Below, piece by piece: positions 43,963 through 52,558 of a DNA stretch of 64,000 bases. This stretch comes from G963674835 sp963674835 (lineage in GTDB: Bacteria > Planctomycetota > Planctomycetia > Pirellulales > Thermoguttaceae): positions 1,054,001 to 1,118,000 of the forward strand of contig CAXXKC010000002.1 of NCBI GenBank assembly GCA_963674835.2. The letters run 5' to 3'. Every line of letters begins with the position of its first letter. Within the stretch, counting starts at the first letter, position 1. The position numbers were made by a program, and so were the translations under genes. The notes beneath the pieces were generated by a model. It did no database searches. It had not been told where the DNA came from and was given only the letters and a program-made list of their open reading frames with translations.

Positions 43963-44796
43963 ATGATCAAGAAGCTGATTCTTGGTTCCAGTGTAGCGCT
44001 GCTGTTGGCGCTGTTCTTTTTCGGCCGCGACGCGGCCAGCTATGTGACCACCTCGACCGGATACCTCAAAGACGCCGTCAAAGACAGCGTCCCCATCGGT
44101 TTCGAGATCGAGCGCGCACGACGAATGATCGACCAGTTGGTCCCCGAAGTCCGCAAGAATATGCACGCCATCGCCAAGGAAGAGGTCCTCGTCGAACGCC
44201 TCGACAAGCAGATCGCCGATGCAGAATCCGGACTGTCCAAGGACAAAACCGAACTGATGCGCCTGAAGACCGACTTGGCCTCCGGCGCTCCTACGTTCCA
44301 GTACGCCGGCCGCTCCTACAGCGCCCAGCAGGTAAAGCTCGATCTGGCCAACCGCTTCGATCGCTACAAGACCAGCGAAGCCACCTTGACCAGCCTGCGC
44401 GAGATCCACGCCGCGCGCCAGCGCAGCCTCGATGCCGCCCGGCAAAAACTCGAAGGAATGCTCGTCGCCAAGCGGCAACTGCAAGTCCAAATCGAGAATC
44501 TCGAAGCCCGGCTGCAGATGCTCGCCGCCGCGCAAACGACCAGCGAGTACAGCTTCGACGATAGCCAACTCGGCCGCGTCAAGGAGCTCATCAGCGACCT
44601 GCGCACACGCCTCCAGGTGGCCGAGCGCATGGTCAACGCCGAGGGACGCCTCCACGACGAAATCCCCCTGGAACAGCAGGCACCCGAAAACATCGTCCAG
44701 CAGGTGACCCAGTACTTCGACGCCGAAGATCTGGCGACCCAGCCCAAGGAGAAGGCCCTTGCTCACGAAACCCCGACCCCTGGCCACGATGGCTGA
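43963..44796 (+). CDS. Membrane-anchored coiled-coil protein
   Basis: 277 residues with GGAGGAG before the ATG. Seen: an N-terminal membrane segment (LILGSSVALLLALFFFGRD), then an almost continuous helical region (residues 35-255) with charged heptads, e.g. EVRKNMHAIAKEEVLVERLD and ARQKLEGMLVAKRQLQVQIE, reminiscent of PspA/IM30 but without clear homology. Short basic/Pro-rich tail. Inferred: a membrane-tethered rod, topology N-in with the coil facing outward or inward unresolved. First gene of a co-directional cluster leading to the FHA, kinase and sigma genes. Confidence 0.7.
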   Translation: MIKKLILGSSVALLLALFFFGRDAASYVTTSTGYLKDAVKDSVPIGFEIERARRMIDQLVPEVRKNMHAIAKEEVLVERLDKQIADAESGLSKDKTELMRLKTDLASGAPTFQYAGRSYSAQQVKLDLANRFDRYKTSEATLTSLREIHAARQRSLDAARQKLEGMLVAKRQLQVQIENLEARLQMLAAAQTTSEYSFDDSQLGRVKELISDLRTRLQVAERMVNAEGRLHDEIPLEQQAPENIVQQVTQYFDAEDLATQPKEKALAHETPTPGHDG

Positions 44797-44876
44797 CACA
44801 CACAACCGTCCGCAGCAACACGACCGACTCCCCACCATCCACGACCCCCTGGCTGACGCCTTGATGGTGTGCGACA

Positions 44877-45533
44877 ATGTTCAAACTGATCACCGGTATC
44901 CTCGCACAGAATCCCATGGATCCTTTTTCTGGTCGAAGCTGCGATCGGTTCCTGCTCTGGATCGACGCGGTCGGCGGCTATTGGGTCTGCCTCGCCGACG
45001 AAGTGACCTTGGGCCAGCCGATTCCGCAGCCGATCGCGGAAATCCCCATCCTAGGGGACATTTCCGGACGGCACGCGGTCATCCGGCGCGACGGCGAGGG
45101 CTACCTCCTCGAAGCGCTCCGGCCGAGTTGGCTCGACGGCCAACCGGTCCGAAACCCACAGCTCCTGAATCACGGCAGCGTGATTCAGTTGGGCGATGCC
45201 GTGCGACTGGCCTTTCGGCGGCCCCACGCACTCAGTGCCACGGCCCGGCTCGACTTCCTCAGCCGCCACCGAACCCAACCGTCGGCCGATGCGGTCCTAC
45301 TCATGGCAGAATCCTGCGTGCTCGGGCCTCGTCCCCACAGCCACGTCGTCTGTCGCGACTGGACCGAAGACGTAATCCTCTATCACCACGATGGCAAGCT
45401 CTTCTGCCAAACGCGCGGATGGTTGGAAATCGACGGCGTCCGTTACCGCGATCGTGGGCCGATCCACTGCAACTCGCGAATCGTCGGAGAGCAGTTCTCC
45501 CTCAGCCTAGAAGCCGTGAACGAACGTAGGTAA
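44877..45533 (+). CDS. FHA-domain protein
   Basis: 218 residues. Seen: one recognisable FHA motif, DISGRHAVIRRDGEGYLLEA, with the downstream LLNHGSVIQLGDAVRLAFRR strands, at about residues 60-120. The C-terminal 100 residues are a second beta-rich region (FCQTRGWLEIDGVRYRDRG, VGEQFSLSLEAV) that may be a degenerate second FHA-type fold. No membrane helix. Known: FHA domains bind phosphothreonine. Inferred: reader of phosphorylation made by the kinase encoded next. The gene starts 80 bases after the coiled-coil gene. Confidence 0.82.
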   Translation: MFKLITGILAQNPMDPFSGRSCDRFLLWIDAVGGYWVCLADEVTLGQPIPQPIAEIPILGDISGRHAVIRRDGEGYLLEALRPSWLDGQPVRNPQLLNHGSVIQLGDAVRLAFRRPHALSATARLDFLSRHRTQPSADAVLLMAESCVLGPRPHSHVVCRDWTEDVILYHHDGKLFCQTRGWLEIDGVRYRDRGPIHCNSRIVGEQFSLSLEAVNERR

Positions 45534-45588
45534 ACGCAGAAACACGTATGGGGGGGCGGCTACAAGAAAACCCGCACCAACATCGATA

Positions 45589-45680
45589 GAGCGAATTTGG
45601 CGTAACTGTAGCGTGTATTTCGCTTTCGGAACCGTAAAGACACGCCTCCGCGAACGCTACAGTTGAGTGCGACACGCACT
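45589..45680. repeat. Dispersed hairpin repeat, copy C
   Basis: About 92 bp, same family as 13063..13153 and 34360..34451. Near-perfect outer arms AACTGTAGCG (45604-) and CGCTACAGTT; internal TTTCGCTTTCGGAACCGTAA. Located between the FHA and kinase genes. A short related fragment (CGCAGAAACACGT) sits just upstream at about 45536. Confidence 0.85.
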
Positions 45681-45757
45681 GGTGCACGACCTGCTCGTGA
45701 TACAATGGGTAAGCGAGACTTCGGCCGACACGGCCGGGGCCTCGCAGGAGTGAACCG

Positions 45758-47764
45758 ATGAAATCCGCGGTGATTGCCGTGCAGTCCAACGATCAACCGG
45801 CCGATTCTCAGCACCCCACTCAGTCCGCCGTCTTTGAAGCGGCGCCCGTGCGGTTCACCTACCCCAGCGGCTCGCGTCCTCTGGAGGGGTACACCATCAA
45901 GCGGGGCGTCGGCCACGGTGGATTCGGCGAGGTCTACTATGCCGTCAGCGATGCCGGCAAAGAGGTCGCCCTCAAGCTCATTCGCCGCAACCTCGACGTC
46001 GAGCTGCGCGGTATCCGTCACTGCCTCAATCTCAAACACCCCGACCTCCTCTCCGTCTTTGACATCCGCCAGGACAAGAATGGCGACAACTGGGTCGTCA
46101 TGGAATACGTCACCGGCGCATGCCTCGAGGATCTCATCGCCGCCCATCCCAACGGCGTGCCGTTGGACGAGGCTCTCGCCTGGATGCATGGTATCGGGGC
46201 CGGCGTCGCCTATCTGCACGACCACGGCATCGTCCACCGCGATCTCAAGCCCGGCAACATCTTCTCCGACGAAGGCATCGTCAAGATCGGCGACTACGGC
46301 CTCTCGAAGTTCATCTCCTGCAGCCGTCGCAGCGGCCAAACCGAAAGCATCGGCACCGTCCATTACATGGCGCCCGAAGTCGCCAACGGCCGCTACGGCA
46401 AGGAAATCGACGTCTACGCCCTCGGCATCATCTTCTACGAAATGCTCACCGGGCGTTTGCCTTTCGAGGGCGAGAGCGTCGGCGAGGTGCTCATGAAACA
46501 CCTCACGGCCGAGCCCGATCTCTCCCCCCTCACCGAACCCTATCGCAGCGTCATCGGCCGCGCTCTCCAAAAGGATCCCGAAAAACGATTCTCCTCCGTC
46601 GACGAAATGCTCCGCCTGCTTCCCAAGCCCGTGCAGCCGCGCGTTGGCTCCGGTCCGCTCCCCAGCGGCAGCGCTCCTCGCCCGCGCCGGCGAGTGCCCC
46701 TCGGTGCCGCCGACGCTGCTGCCGCTCCGATCGCTGCCGAAGCCGTCGACGAGGAGGAGCCCATCTGGCGGTTCGTCCGCCAGCAATGGCAGCGCGGCAT
46801 CGGTGCGTTTCATCAGTTGAATACGTCCGCCAAGATCGCCGTCGTCGCCATCGGCATTTTCCTTCTCCTCACAGCCTCCGGGCCGCTGGTCGCCGCCCTC
46901 ATGTTGTTGGGCCTCGCCTATGGCTGCTACTGGGTGGCGCGGGCGATCGTTCTGAGTGTGAAAACTCCCGCTGCGCCGACGACACCACCTCCCGTCGCTC
47001 CGGCCACGGCGGCCGCTCCGCCCGCTGCCACCCCCGACCCTCCCAAGCCGCCTCCAGTCCGCGCCGTTCGGGCCGAAGTCGGACGATGGAAGCGGCGTCA
47101 CGAGCAGCCCGTCGAAGCCCTGGTCATGCGGTCGCGGCGCCAGCGAATCGCCGAGTTGCTCGGCTCCATGGTCGGCGGAGCCCTGGTCGCCATCACCATG
47201 TGCCTCGTGATGGTCACGGTCACCAGCTTCGATTCCACCGTGCCCAAGCCCGAAGTGTTCGCGTGGCTCGCCCTCATGAGCATCGCAGGCATCTGGACCT
47301 TGATGATTCCCGCCAAACTGTGGGAAGGCACCGAGGGCGACTCGCTCACGCGCCGTTTCGTCCTCATGGTCCTCGGACTGGCGGTCGGGCTCGTCGCCTT
47401 CGCCTCGGCGTCGTACCTCGGTGTAACGCTCCCCTACGACCGGCGATTTGCGGAACTCCTCGACCTCCGCCCACCGTCCGATTTTTACCTCGACGGCCAA
47501 CCGCAACTCATGGCCTACCTGGCCTGCTTCGCGACGCTCTTTGCGGCGGTTCGCTGGTGGCGCCAGGCCGATCCGCTGCGACGTGCGCGAATGAGTGTCG
47601 CCGCCCTGATAATCTCCGTGTTCGCAGGCGGCCTCGTCGCCGCGATCTGGCACTTCCCGCAGCCCTGGCTGATCATCCTCGCCGCCACCATGTCGGTCTC
47701 GCTCCAGGTGGCATGCCCCTGGCTCCACCCCAAACGCCGCCGGCACGAAACAAGGCACCACTGA
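45758..47764 (+). CDS. Transmembrane Ser/Thr protein kinase
   Basis: 668 residues; AGGAG precedes the ATG. Seen: kinase domain at about residues 45-290 with glycine loop GVGHGGFGEVYYA, VALKLIRR (catalytic Lys), HRDLKPGN, DYG in place of the usual DFG, IGTVHYMAPE, and DVYALGIIFYEMLTGRLPFE. A linker with Pro/Arg follows, then four to six membrane segments between about 350 and 665 (e.g. IAVVAIGIFLLLTASGPLVA, ALVAITMCLVMVTVTSF). Known: Hanks-type kinases with FHA partners. Inferred: phosphorylates itself and the neighbouring FHA protein; the membrane part may sense the envelope. Confidence 0.93.
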   Translation: MKSAVIAVQSNDQPADSQHPTQSAVFEAAPVRFTYPSGSRPLEGYTIKRGVGHGGFGEVYYAVSDAGKEVALKLIRRNLDVELRGIRHCLNLKHPDLLSVFDIRQDKNGDNWVVMEYVTGACLEDLIAAHPNGVPLDEALAWMHGIGAGVAYLHDHGIVHRDLKPGNIFSDEGIVKIGDYGLSKFISCSRRSGQTESIGTVHYMAPEVANGRYGKEIDVYALGIIFYEMLTGRLPFEGESVGEVLMKHLTAEPDLSPLTEPYRSVIGRALQKDPEKRFSSVDEMLRLLPKPVQPRVGSGPLPSGSAPRPRRRVPLGAADAAAAPIAAEAVDEEEPIWRFVRQQWQRGIGAFHQLNTSAKIAVVAIGIFLLLTASGPLVAALMLLGLAYGCYWVARAIVLSVKTPAAPTTPPPVAPATAAAPPAATPDPPKPPPVRAVRAEVGRWKRRHEQPVEALVMRSRRQRIAELLGSMVGGALVAITMCLVMVTVTSFDSTVPKPEVFAWLALMSIAGIWTLMIPAKLWEGTEGDSLTRRFVLMVLGLAVGLVAFASASYLGVTLPYDRRFAELLDLRPPSDFYLDGQPQLMAYLACFATLFAAVRWWRQADPLRRARMSVAALIISVFAGGLVAAIWHFPQPWLIILAATMSVSLQVACPWLHPKRRRHETRHH

Positions 47765-47813
47765 TCTTGGAAAACAAATCACCGTGACAGTGACGAATTC
47801 AGGAGTGACGTGG

Positions 47814-48893
47814 ATGGGCATCATCGAGGTCATCTTGGGCGGCGCGCTCCTCCTGGGCCTTGCGCTTGCGCTCCTCGCTTTGCTTGCCAGGAACCAGCGT
47901 AACCCCCTTCTCGCAATGGCGATCTTGGTCTTCCCCGTGCTGTTGGCCGTCGGCCTCGTTATGTTGGCCGCCTTCAGGGCACCCGTCTTTCACGGCACTC
48001 AGGTATCCGAGACCGTACGCGTCTTCCCCCAGGTCCCCGCCCCCCCGCGCAAATCTCCCCGTCCCGTCGAAATCCCGATCGAGTCGGCAATCCAGCCCAC
48101 CAAAAGCCCTCCGCCGGCAGCCAGCCAGCGCATGACGGTCATCCTCCAGCCCGCCGACGCCAAGGGCCAATCCGACGGCAACTCCTCCGTATCCCTCGAT
48201 ATCCGCGCCGATGGCGACAAGCAATCGCAGGCAGCCGGCCTGCTCCGCGCCCTGGCCAATGCCCTGGTCAAAGTCGCCTCCGAGACTCCGTCCGCCGAAA
48301 CGGCCATCAACGTCGCGGCCAAAGTCATCCCCACTCCGACGCCCGACCCAGCACCCACGCCACAGCCCCCCGACTGGATCGAAGCCCCGCCGAAACTGGT
48401 CGACGGCGTGTACCAGGTCCCTATCATCGTTGGACCGTTCGAGTCGCGCATGAAGTGCGATCGCGAACTTCCCGAAGCGCTACGGCAGGCCGTCGACGCC
48501 TATGTTGACCAATACTTGGTCCCCGAGGCCGTCGGCCGTGTCACGTTGCCCAAGGAGTACCTCCAGTCACACCTCGTCCGCGAAACCTGGACGGAAAACC
48601 GTAGCGTCGCCGTCACCTCCACCGACAGAGTGCCCATGGTGCTGCTCCACGTGCTATTGGGCTTCGATACCGACGTGAACAACCGGCTCAGCGAGATGTG
48701 GCACCGCGTCGTCATCTTCCAACGCCTGCACCTGGTCGGCCTCGTCGTGGCCGGCGTGCTGGTCGTGCTGGCCACCTTCTGGGCCTACCTGCGAGTCGAC
48801 CTGGCCACCGCGGGAGCCTATCGCAATCGGCTGCGCGTGGCGGCGGTACTCGTGCTCGCACTGCTGGTCGTCCTCGCAACGAGGTTGGCGTGA
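47814..48893 (+). CDS. Membrane protein of unknown function
   Basis: About 359 residues from the ATG at 47814, which has AGGAG eight bases before it; a GTG at 47784 would add ten residues. Seen: two N-terminal membrane helices (IIEVILGGALLLGLALALLALLA and AILVFPVLLAVGLVMLAAF), a Pro-rich soluble domain of about 240 residues with PSPRPVEIPIE-like content, and two C-terminal helices (LVGLVVAGVLVVLATFWAYL, VAAVLVLALLVVLATRL). Family not recognised. It follows the kinase with 49 bases and likely shares its transcript. Role unknown; possibly a kinase partner. Confidence 0.72.
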   Translation: MGIIEVILGGALLLGLALALLALLARNQRNPLLAMAILVFPVLLAVGLVMLAAFRAPVFHGTQVSETVRVFPQVPAPPRKSPRPVEIPIESAIQPTKSPPPAASQRMTVILQPADAKGQSDGNSSVSLDIRADGDKQSQAAGLLRALANALVKVASETPSAETAINVAAKVIPTPTPDPAPTPQPPDWIEAPPKLVDGVYQVPIIVGPFESRMKCDRELPEALRQAVDAYVDQYLVPEAVGRVTLPKEYLQSHLVRETWTENRSVAVTSTDRVPMVLLHVLLGFDTDVNNRLSEMWHRVVIFQRLHLVGLVVAGVLVVLATFWAYLRVDLATAGAYRNRLRVAAVLVLALLVVLATRLA

Positions 48894-48995
48894 TTCCGCT
48901 CCGCGCCCCATCGAGCTGGCGGTTGCCTGGGGAGGTCAACTCCGGTAATCTGGTCTACGTACGAAGTTCATCGATCCGGAGCACGCTTGCGGCCC

Positions 48996-49634
48996 ATGTC
49001 CACATCCAACCAGACCGACAGCCTGCTCATCAGCCGCATTCGCTCCGGCGATAGCGATGCCTGGACCGAGCTCATCGCCCGCTTCGAGGGCCGTTTGCTC
49101 GCCTTCGTCGAACGTCGCACGAGGAACCGCGAGGCCGCCGAAGACGTCGTCCAAGAGGCCTTCATCGGCTTCCTCACCAGCCTGCCCAACTACGACATTC
49201 GCCGCCCCCTCGAAGGCTACCTCTTCTCGATCACCGCCCACAAGCTCACCGATTACCTGCGCCGCGAGGGCCGCCGCCCCACGCTGCCCCTCGTCCCCGG
49301 CAGCACCGCGCCCAGCAGTTGGGAGCCCGCCGGTGCTGCCCGGCCCGCCAGCAGCATACTTCGCAGTGGCGAGCGCCGCCGATTCGAGGAAACGGCCCTC
49401 GTCGCTGCCGTCGGCCAGCAGCTCGACCATTGGCGCCGCCGTGGCGATTGGCAGAAACTCCAGTGCGTCGAACTCCTCTTCGTCCGCGGCTGGGCCAACA
49501 AGGAGGTCGCCTCGCGCCTCGTCGTGTCCGAGCAAACCGTGGCCAATCACAAGTTCGAATTCCTCGCCCGCATCCGCAAGACCGTCCGACACCAGCAACT
49601 CCCCGACGAGATCTTCCCCGAACTCTACGAGTGA
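48996..49634 (+). CDS. ECF-type RNA polymerase sigma factor
   Basis: 212 residues from the ATG at 48996; a TTG nine bases earlier is also in frame. Seen: region 2 (LLISRIRSGDSDAWTELIAR, RNREAAEDVVQEAFIGFLTS, PLEGYLFSITAHKLTDYLRR) and region 4 (WANKEVASRLVVSEQTVANH KFEFLARIRKTV). The linker is long and Pro/Ser-rich (SSWEPAGAARPAS). Known: ECF factors drive envelope or stress regulons and are held by anti-sigma factors. The small Zn-binding gene that follows directly is the obvious partner. Inferred: output arm of the phosphorylation cluster upstream. Confidence 0.9.
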   Translation: MSTSNQTDSLLISRIRSGDSDAWTELIARFEGRLLAFVERRTRNREAAEDVVQEAFIGFLTSLPNYDIRRPLEGYLFSITAHKLTDYLRREGRRPTLPLVPGSTAPSSWEPAGAARPASSILRSGERRRFEETALVAAVGQQLDHWRRRGDWQKLQCVELLFVRGWANKEVASRLVVSEQTVANHKFEFLARIRKTVRHQQLPDEIFPELYE

Positions 49635-49643
49635 GTCGCCCCC

Positions 49644-50051
49644 ATGCCCAACAACATTCGCCAATCCGACCTCGACGCCTATCTCGACGAAGCCCTGCCC
49701 CCGGACGAAATGGCGCGGATCGAGCACGCCCTGCGCAAGAGTCCCGAACTGCTCCAACGCCTTGCCGCCGTCAACACCCGCCGCGACACGGGCGTCCACT
49801 CCTTGGGCGCTATCTGGCGTCGTCACCGCCTCAGTTGCCTCACGCGTCAGCAACTCGGCAGCTACCTCCTAGGCGCCCTCCCTACCGACGTGGCCTCATA
49901 CGCCCAGTTCCATCTCGAAACGGTCGGATGCCGCTACTGCCAGGCAAATCTCGTCGATCTCCAGAAGCAACAGGCAGAAACGCCCGAAGTGGTCGAAACG
50001 CGCCGCCGTAAGTACTTCCAGTCCAGCGCCGGCTATCTCAAACGCGACTGA
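49644..50051 (+). CDS. Putative zinc-finger anti-sigma factor
   Basis: 135 residues starting nine bases after the sigma stop. Seen: DLDAYLDEALPPDEMARIEH near the start, then HRLSCLTRQQLGSYLLGALP and YAQFHLETVGCRYCQANLVD: a His/Cys set (HxxxGCxxC) of the zinc anti-sigma type. No membrane helix, so it would be a cytoplasmic anti-sigma. Known: anti-sigma ZAS domains with HX3CX2C bind ECF factors. Here the spacing HLETVGCRYC (HX5CX2C) differs, so the assignment is by context. It ends the co-directional cluster. Confidence 0.75.
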   Translation: MPNNIRQSDLDAYLDEALPPDEMARIEHALRKSPELLQRLAAVNTRRDTGVHSLGAIWRRHRLSCLTRQQLGSYLLGALPTDVASYAQFHLETVGCRYCQANLVDLQKQQAETPEVVETRRRKYFQSSAGYLKRD

Positions 50052-50132
50052 ACCGTCGTCAAGATACAGCTGCAAGCGCGGCTCGCGACCGAACAGAACC
50101 CGACCGACGACCACTCCTCGGCCGCCGCCTCG

Positions 50133-51599
50133 TTACGTTTCGGCTCGTCTGCAACGCCGCCGCCAACCCAGCAATGCCACGCCCCCCAGCGCCAACAGCG
50201 CCAATGACGACGGCTCGGGCACCGACGACAACACGCTGATCGACGAACTGAACTTGATCGGCTTGCCGCCAACGTCGAACAGCAGCTCGATGAAGAATGC
50301 CCTCGCTCCCGTCTCAGGCGAGTCCAGGTACGCCATGTACGTCCCGTCCCCCAGGTCCGACAGCAGGCTGCTCGTCCAGTTCGCCCCAAACGTGTAGTTG
50401 CGAAAATCATGCGACTCGGGATTCGTCGCTTGCCAGAGAAGCACCTCCACCGGCTCATCTTCCGTGCTCACTGTGATCGTGTGGCCGTCGTCCTCGATGC
50501 TCCACTCGTACTCCGGCAACGGCGTCCCTTCGACCACGGCTTCATAGAAGTTCAACACGCTCTCGATTGCGTCCTCGTTCAGGCCGTGGCCCGCATTGGG
50601 CACGTACCGTAAGTACGTCGGCCCCGAAAGTTCGTCGATGTAGAAATCGGCCGAGCCCGGCGTAAAGAACTCATCCCCTGCCGCATTGACGACATACTTC
50701 GGCACCGACATGCTCGTACGATCGAAGTACCGGTAGGGATCGACGATGTCCAGCAACGCCTCCCCTTCCGACGTTCCCAGACGCTCGATCACGTCGTAGT
50801 GCAGGTAGTCGTGCAACTCCACGGAATAGCCTTCTTCGACGTTCACCGTCACGTCCGCGTAGTTCTCGTGATGGTACTCCATCTGCGCCGCTAGGTTAGG
50901 CAGGTCGGCAACCAGTGGAATCGCCGCGATCACTCGCCCCTGCGGATCGACCGCCGTCGTGAGCCACGTGGTCCAGCCCCGCTTCGACGCCCCTGTCAGC
51001 ACGAAATTGTCCACGTCGTACGTTCCGGTGCCGACCGTCGGCACGAACTCCTGCACCGCATCCATGGCGCGCACCGCGCTATTGACCATCGGCAGATACG
51101 CAACCGCACTGCTGTCCCCCGTGTCGAGAAACTTGTCGAACGTGTATGCGACGATTTCGTCCTCGCTGTGATTGAAGCTCTCGTCGGCAAACTGGAGCGG
51201 CTGGTTGGGAACCGTTGGCAAGTAGACGCTGATCGAGTTGGTCTGTAGCGCCGCCGAAACGGCTCGCTGGGCATCGTTGTTCAAAGTGGTCGGCGGCGTG
51301 GTGCTGGTGCTGCCGCCACCGATGATCATCAACGCCGTGTCGCTGGTCACCGTCGTCGGAACGACCACGTGAACGTAGTGCTGCCACTCCGTCTTGTTCG
51401 TGGCCTCGTCCCAAGTTTGCGAGGTAAGGTCCAGGATATACACCGTGTATCCCGAACCGTTGATCGTGCCCACCTGGTTCCAACTGTACGATGCATCGGG
51501 CGAGGCAACGTAATCGTCCAGAGCTGTCGGCGACCCCGCACTCGCCTGCGCGACAACGATGATCAGCAACAGAAACGCCGACACGATCCGTCGAACCAT
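50133..51599 (-). CDS. PhoPQ-activated pathogenicity-related family protein with PEP-CTERM tail
   Basis: 488 residues from the ATG at 51599, giving a signal peptide (MVRRIVSAFLLLIIVVAQASAG). Seen: an alpha/beta hydrolase-type body with nucleophile motif FVLTGASKRGWTTWLTTAVD, VNAAGDEFFTPG (likely Asp) and VPNAGHGLNED (likely His), then a beta-rich segment, and the C-terminal sorting signal VPEPSSLALLALGGVALLGW with the basic tail RRRCRR. Known: PF10142 proteins are serine-hydrolase-like and mostly uncharacterised; PEP-CTERM proteins are processed by exosortase. Inferred: an exported hydrolase anchored or exported through the exosortase pathway. The exosortase is not in this window. Confidence 0.87.
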   Translation of the reverse strand: MVRRIVSAFLLLIIVVAQASAGSPTALDDYVASPDASYSWNQVGTINGSGYTVYILDLTSQTWDEATNKTEWQHYVHVVVPTTVTSDTALMIIGGGSTSTTPPTTLNNDAQRAVSAALQTNSISVYLPTVPNQPLQFADESFNHSEDEIVAYTFDKFLDTGDSSAVAYLPMVNSAVRAMDAVQEFVPTVGTGTYDVDNFVLTGASKRGWTTWLTTAVDPQGRVIAAIPLVADLPNLAAQMEYHHENYADVTVNVEEGYSVELHDYLHYDVIERLGTSEGEALLDIVDPYRYFDRTSMSVPKYVVNAAGDEFFTPGSADFYIDELSGPTYLRYVPNAGHGLNEDAIESVLNFYEAVVEGTPLPEYEWSIEDDGHTITVSTEDEPVEVLLWQATNPESHDFRNYTFGANWTSSLLSDLGDGTYMAYLDSPETGARAFFIELLFDVGGKPIKFSSSISVLSSVPEPSSLALLALGGVALLGWRRRCRRAET

Positions 51600-51945
51600 A
51601 TCGCACCCCGTTGATTCTGGCGACCGGCCCAGATTTGGAATCCCGCAAGATATGACGGCAGTATACCACGCCAACCACCCGCGCCAACCATGCACTGCAA
51701 CCCCTTCTAGGCTGTGATTCCCACGACACACACCTCCGGGGGCAACCCATCCGCCAGTTCCGGGTAGCCATTCGCTCCCATGGCTTCGACGGTCGCATCA
51801 CTCGCCAGCCCCTCAGGTCCGTCTGCCCGAAGGCCTACGAAACGACGGCCACTTCCCCTGGAGGCCCGTTTCACCGTACAATCCGCACGTGGCCCACACA
51901 TTTGTTTTCTGGTCCCTCTGAGAACCTTTCAACGCAGGAACACCC
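51600..51945. other. Divergent intergenic region
   Basis: 346 bases between the PEP-CTERM gene (-) and the next plus-strand gene. A 64-codon open frame on the minus strand (51707..51901) exists but has unlike codon use and no ribosome binding site, so it is not annotated as a gene. Promoters for both flanking genes should lie here; none is clear. Confidence 0.4.
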
Positions 51946-52524
51946 ATGAAAACCATGCCCTTCCGTCCGACGGTCCTCATCTTCCTTGCCTCGCTCCTGG
52001 CCGCACATGCCGTTGCCGCCGAGCCGGAAACACTCTCCATCAAGCGTTACACCAAGTCGGGCGACATCCTCGACATCGCTCAACAGAAGCTCATCCAGAA
52101 GCCCAAGGAGCAACAAAGCATCCTCGGCTTGCTCAAGCTCGGACAATCGGACACAGCCATGCTCTGCCTTGAAAAAACCGATGGCGGCATTCTCGGCATC
52201 CTGGGCAAGGCCGACGTTGTCTACGCCGACTCGTCCTCACTCGACCAACTGCGGAAGCTGCCCGCCGAGAAGTGGGACGAGGCGATGGCCGAGTTCAAAC
52301 CGCTCACGACCGCAGAGGCAACCAAGTCTCGCGAAGAACACCCCGACAAGCCCCGTCCCAGAAACCCGGTCGCCATGGCTCCCAAAGTCCTCCTCGTCCC
52401 CTTGGTCGATCGCCCCGCCGATGTCATCGCCTGCAAGACCGGCGGCAAGATCTATCTCATCCAGATCGTCAAGTTCGAGAAGGGCGGCTCCGAAGTCGAA
52501 CTCCGGCTCTATCCGCCGAACTGA
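51946..52524 (+). CDS. Exported protein of unknown function
   Basis: 192 residues. Seen: signal peptide MKTMPFRPTVLIFLASLLAA HAVAAEP, then a mixed alpha/beta mature part with SILGLLKLGQSDTAMLCLEK, GGILGILGKADVVYADSSSL and a C-terminal VLLVPLVDRPADVIACKTGG KIYLIQIVKFEKGGSEVELR. Two Cys (near residues 72 and 168) could pair. I do not recognise the family. Located alone on plus, before the convergent dehydrogenase gene. Confidence 0.65.
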   Translation: MKTMPFRPTVLIFLASLLAAHAVAAEPETLSIKRYTKSGDILDIAQQKLIQKPKEQQSILGLLKLGQSDTAMLCLEKTDGGILGILGKADVVYADSSSLDQLRKLPAEKWDEAMAEFKPLTTAEATKSREEHPDKPRPRNPVAMAPKVLLVPLVDRPADVIACKTGGKIYLIQIVKFEKGGSEVELRLYPPN

Positions 52525-52558
52525 TCCGCCGCCCGACATCCTTTCCTGCACCCCAAAC

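Noticed and set aside
45560..47833. A 757-codon open frame on the minus strand opposite the kinase gene
   Set aside because: It is antisense to a well-supported kinase and arises from high-GC codon bias; no domain is recognisable. Its C-terminal peptide is just the 92-bp repeat.
51707..51901. A 64-codon minus-strand open frame between two divergent genes
   Set aside because: No ribosome binding site, unlike codon use and no recognisable motif; could be a relic, but not enough to call.
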